Assembly (NCBI GenBank): GCA_028699065.1
Contig: JAQVVH010000002.1
Location: forward strand, 229,049-293,048
Length of the DNA stretch: 64,000 bases
Origin: Gallionella sp.
GTDB lineage: Bacteria; Pseudomonadota; Gammaproteobacteria; Burkholderiales; Gallionellaceae
Reading direction: 5' to 3'
A program made the position numbers and the translations under genes. Positions 62,201-64,000 of the stretch are shown here, piece by piece (the first letter of the stretch is position 1; each line of letters opens with the position of its first letter). The notes below the pieces were generated by a model. It worked only from the letters and a program-made list of their open reading frames with translations, was not told the origin of the DNA and made no database searches.

Positions 62201-62429
62201 CGGCTCCATTACTTTCATCAGAGTAAATGAAACCAATATTCCTAGTCGGTACAATGCAAAGTTAGCTGCTCAAAAACTTGTAGCCGAAGGAAAAAAATTT
62301 GACGAAGGTGCGCTGAATGATGAATTCTTTCAGAAGGCGATTATGGCTGGCAGCCTGCGTGAACTAAAAGCCCGCCGCATCAACATCTCCCCCATCGGCG
62401 AACTTCACGATCCGAGCTTCAAGGCATAA
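59262..62429 (+). CDS. cas9: CRISPR-associated endonuclease Cas9, type II-C
   Basis: Cas9 cuts DNA matching the crRNA with RuvC and HNH nucleases. The 1055-residue protein has RuvC-I (LALDLGSTSLGWAM, D12), an Arg-rich bridge helix (about 57-85, RRAARSMRRRRDRLLKRKQ), a REC lobe, RuvC-II (VIVEVAREL, E543), HNH (QVEIEHILPFSQ, H631) and RuvC-III (HRHHAVDACVIA, H771 and D774), then the PAM-interacting domain. All catalytic residues are present. The compact size and absence of csn2 or cas4 mark type II-C. AGGGGA upstream supports the ATG at 59262. Translation of cas1 follows within 3 bp. Confidence 0.97.
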   Translation: MQSKMRYRLALDLGSTSLGWAMIRLSKENKPCAVIKAGVRIFSDGRNPKDGSSLAVTRRAARSMRRRRDRLLKRKQRMMEALVRHGFFPADTTERKALETLNPYTLRAKGLDEALAPAQFARALFHINQRRGFKSNRKTDKKENDSGALKTAIKKLHEMLQVENCRTVGEWLNKRNDSGKTVRARYRQERTVKEDGKPKIDKYYDLYIDRSMIEHEFDALWKKQAELNPETFNETVRDELKDILLHQRPLKPVKPGRCTFLPEEERAPLALPSTQRFRMYQEVNNLRILREGLKEEPLTLEQRDTLIASLEENSKCSFTKIKKLLGVGGTAQFNFEDPKRQELKGNTTSAILSKKDLLGPAWFKFDEAKQDAIVIKLLTEESEDSLIRWLQSETGVDEKTAEAIANTGLPEGYGSLSAKALALILPELRREVVTYDKAVRAAGFEHHSKLGSDTEIPGVTFKAEQIDQDTGEIKSFHIHHKLPYYGEYLQRHVGFGSGKPEDTAEKRYGKIANPTVHIGLNQVRLVVNALIQRYGHPSEVIVEVARELKQNQEQRKEENKRQAENQERNKRLRKNAADVLQIGEAQVSRDDIEKMILWEELSHDVADRKCPYSGVTISAAMLLGNQVEIEHILPFSQTLDDSLNNKTVSMRQANRIKGNRTPWEAQQDFEAQGWKFEDILARAGNMKKEKRYRFAEDGYQRWRKEDKGFLPRALNDTRHLSKIAREYLTLICPQATRVIPGRMTAMLRGKFGLNDVLGLNGEKNRNDHRHHAVDACVIAVTDQGLLQRFAQASASAREKQLNRLVESMPLPWDSYREHVQRAVENIWVSHKPDHDYQDEMFDQTIYNAEGFSKIAAKVRTVIPFGARQGSSSEQRHRDKDEQPKPYKGLLSNSNYCVEIVRAGKTWEGEVIPTYKAYEFVREFKNQNRCCTEKQAFDALRNPARSLSGKPLVMRLSIDDTVRAEINGATESLQVLKINSSGSITFIRVNETNIPSRYNAKLAAQKLVAEGKKFDEGALNDEFFQKAIMAGSLRELKARRINISPIGELHDPSFKA

Positions 62430-62432
62430 TTG

Positions 62433-63362
62433 ATGATAGGCCGTATCATCGAAGTGGCGGACGACAGGAGGCATCTCTTCCTGTCGCGCGGCTTTCTGGT
62501 GGTGCAGGATACGGAAGGTGAGCGCGGGGAACTGGGGCAAATCCCGCTGGACGACATCGCCGCCGTCATCGCCAATGCGCATGGGCTGAGCTACACCAAC
62601 AACCTGCTGGTGGCGCTGGCAGAACGATGTGCCCCGTTCGTACTCTGTGCGGCAAACCATAATGCCGTCGGCATGGTGATGCCCATAGACGGCAACTACC
62701 AGCAGGCCAAACGCTTCGATGCCCAAATTGCCGCCACGCAACCATTGATTAAACGCATGTGGGCGGACATCGTTAAATCCAAACTTCAGCAACAGGCCTC
62801 CGCACTCGAAGCGGCTGGTGCTCCGCACGTTCCCTTACAAGCACTCGTACGCAAAGTCCGCTCCGGCGACCCGGAGAATTTTGAGGCGCAAGGTGCAAAA
62901 CGCTATTGGGGGCTGCTATTCGGCAATGACTTTCGTCGCGAGCAGCAAGGAGGCGGCATCAACGCCATGCTCAACTATGGCTACACCGTGCTGCGCGCCG
63001 CTACGGCGCGCGCCGTCATTGCGGCAGGGTTGCACCCCACAATTGGCTTGCACCACAGCAACGAAGGCAACGCCATGCGGCTGGTAGACGATCTGATGGA
63101 ACCCTTCCGCCCTATGATCGATTTGAAGGTGTGGCAACTGAGCAAAAAAGGGGAAATGACGATCACCCCGGAAAGCAAACGCGCACTGGTAAAGACCTTG
63201 TATGACGACATGCAAACCAGCGCCGGAGCAACGCCCGTCATGGTTTGCGCGCAAAAATTGGCCGTTTCTCTCGCGCAAGTGTTCATGGGCGAAAGAGATA
63301 AGCTCGATCTTCCACTCCCAGGGCTACCACTCAACTTGGCTGCATCATTCCAGAATGAATAG
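62433..63362 (+). CDS. cas1: CRISPR integrase Cas1
   Basis: Cas1 is the catalytic subunit of the spacer-acquisition complex. The 309-residue protein has the N-terminal beta domain (IPLDDIAAVIANAHG) and the helical nuclease domain with GLHHSNEGNAMRLVDDLMEPFRP, which carries the metal ligands His, Asp and Glu; the first Glu ligand lies near NFEAQGAKRYW. The ATG at 62433 is 3 bp after the cas9 stop. Confidence 0.96.
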   Translation: MIGRIIEVADDRRHLFLSRGFLVVQDTEGERGELGQIPLDDIAAVIANAHGLSYTNNLLVALAERCAPFVLCAANHNAVGMVMPIDGNYQQAKRFDAQIAATQPLIKRMWADIVKSKLQQQASALEAAGAPHVPLQALVRKVRSGDPENFEAQGAKRYWGLLFGNDFRREQQGGGINAMLNYGYTVLRAATARAVIAAGLHPTIGLHHSNEGNAMRLVDDLMEPFRPMIDLKVWQLSKKGEMTITPESKRALVKTLYDDMQTSAGATPVMVCAQKLAVSLAQVFMGERDKLDLPLPGLPLNLAASFQNE

Positions 63363-63368
63363 TGCCAA

Positions 63369-63695
63369 ATGCTCTCTGGATATCGCCTTATGTGGGTCGT
63401 CGTAATGTTCGATTTGCCCGTGGTAGAAAAGTCGGAACGCAAGGCAGCCACCGATTTCAGGAATACGCTGCTGGATATGGGATTTGAGATGTCTCAGTTC
63501 TCTGTTTATATGCGCTTCTGCACCAGCCAGAGCCAATTGGACACGTATTGCATACAAGTCGAAAAGAACTTGCCCACAGGCGGGAAAGTAAACATACTGC
63601 AATTCACCGACAAGCAATATGAGCGCATCATCACCTTTCAAGGAAAAGCCAAACAACCCGCCATGAAATCACCCGATCAATTCTCTTTATTCTGA
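63369..63695 (+). CDS. cas2: CRISPR adaptation protein Cas2
   Basis: Cas2 dimerises between two Cas1 dimers and holds the spacer ends. The 108-residue protein has the ferredoxin-like start MWVVVMFDLPV, the arginine-bearing SERKAATDFRNTLLDMGFE and QFSVYMRFC. It starts 6 bp after cas1. It is the last cas gene. Confidence 0.95.
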   Translation: MLSGYRLMWVVVMFDLPVVEKSERKAATDFRNTLLDMGFEMSQFSVYMRFCTSQSQLDTYCIQVEKNLPTGGKVNILQFTDKQYERIITFQGKAKQPAMKSPDQFSLF

Positions 63696-63728
63696 ATGCA
63701 ACACGCAATTTTCAGACCGCAAAAACAC

Positions 63729-63758
63729 AAAAACCACCTGAATAATCAGGTGGTTTTT
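63729..63758. terminator. Bidirectional terminator between cas2 and the CRISPR array
   Basis: A perfect 13-bp inverted repeat, AAAAACCACCTGA and TCAGGTGGTTTTT, with the 4-nt loop ATAA. The A and T tails make it an intrinsic terminator in both directions, ending the plus-strand cas transcript and the minus-strand array transcript. Confidence 0.9.
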
Positions 63759-63766
63759 GCATTGCG

Positions 63767-64000
63767 AGTCTAGCAGATTGGGATTTGTGCTCTGACCGGA
63801 ACTGACCGGGGCGACAGGGCGAGCGCGCAATTAGTCTAGCAGATTGGGATTTGTGCTCTGACCGGAACCTTTAAAGTTTTTTCGATTAAAAAAAAGTGAG
63901 TCTAGCAGATTGGGATTTGTGCTCTGACCGGAACGCGGACTGTCCACACTGGAGAAGAAGGTCTAGTCTAGCAGATTGGGATTTGTGCTCTGACCGGAAC
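63767..64000 (-). CRISPR. Type II-C CRISPR array, 4 repeats visible, continues past the window
   Basis: Four identical 36-bp repeats start at 63767, 63833, 63899 and 63965, separated by three 30-bp spacers (63803-63832, 63869-63898, 63935-63964). Each repeat starts AGTCTAGCAGATTGGG and ends TGCTCTGACCGGAAC on the plus strand. The tracrRNA match shows that the functional crRNA repeat is the reverse complement, starting GTTCCGG and ending TGCTAGACT. The leader end should therefore lie to the right, outside the window. Identical repeats suggest an active array. Confidence 0.97.

Noticed and set aside
63696..64000. Array transcription on the plus strand from a leader next to cas2
   Set aside because: The tracrRNA would then not pair with the crRNA, and the gap holds a bidirectional terminator instead of a leader.

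Overview
The window looks like chromosomal DNA of a betaproteobacterium, probably Nitrosomonadales or a similar facultative denitrifier. The evidence is the conserved blocks rpsB-tsf-pyrH-frr-uppS-cdsA-dxr-rseP-bamA-skp-lpxD-fabZ-lpxA-lpxB-rnhB and rlmN-pilF-rodZ-ispG-hisS-yfgM-bamB-der, together with an NsrR-linked cNOR and cytochrome cd1 nitrite reductase cluster. This assignment rests on gene order and protein resemblance only; no database was searched.

Layout. 1-16.1 kb: a minus-strand run from the rpsB promoter through translation factors, undecaprenyl and isoprenoid steps, outer-membrane assembly and lipid A genes to a CopD-like protein, an HD-GYP response regulator and the start of a membrane sensor. 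16.1-18.6 kb: uvrB and a low-molecular-weight phosphatase. 18.7-28 kb: nitrogen-oxide region. nsrR and a hemerythrin face a plus-strand operon (small membrane protein, norC, norB, nirS), followed by a TonB receptor, nnrS and a second hemerythrin. Two NsrR-type palindromes sit in the divergent promoter. 28-32.2 kb: a DevBCA/MacB-type ABC exporter, a TetR regulator and a cytochrome c'. 32.5-37.6 kb: a membrane protein, an outer-membrane phospholipase A, an RhlE-type helicase, a small unknown protein and an MHS-family symporter. 37.6-44.3 kb: a minus-strand copper/silver efflux operon (small Cys/His protein, cusC, cusB with a fused CusF domain, cusA, cusF). 44.3-56.4 kb: housekeeping genes from DUF3025 and der to ndk, tilS and accA. 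56.5-59 kb: a MscS channel fused to a cyclic-nucleotide domain, and a phosphoglycerate-mutase-like protein.

59.1-64 kb: a type II-C CRISPR-Cas locus. cas9 (1055 aa), cas1 and cas2 run on the plus strand. A tracrRNA gene, found here by its 20-nt perfect match to the CRISPR repeat, lies immediately upstream of cas9 on the minus strand, with its own sigma70-like promoter and terminator. The array (36-bp repeats, 30-bp spacers, running off the window end) lies downstream of cas2. tracrRNA complementarity shows that it is transcribed on the minus strand, towards cas2, and a perfect 13-bp bidirectional terminator separates the two converging units. The repeat ends in an extended -10-like element, suggesting one promoter per repeat as in Neisseria.

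How the parts fit: NirS makes NO from nitrite, NorCB reduces it to N2O, NsrR senses NO, and NnrS, the hemerythrins and cytochrome c' are plausible NO-tolerance partners. Genes for d1-heme biosynthesis and the usual norQ/norD activators are not in this window.
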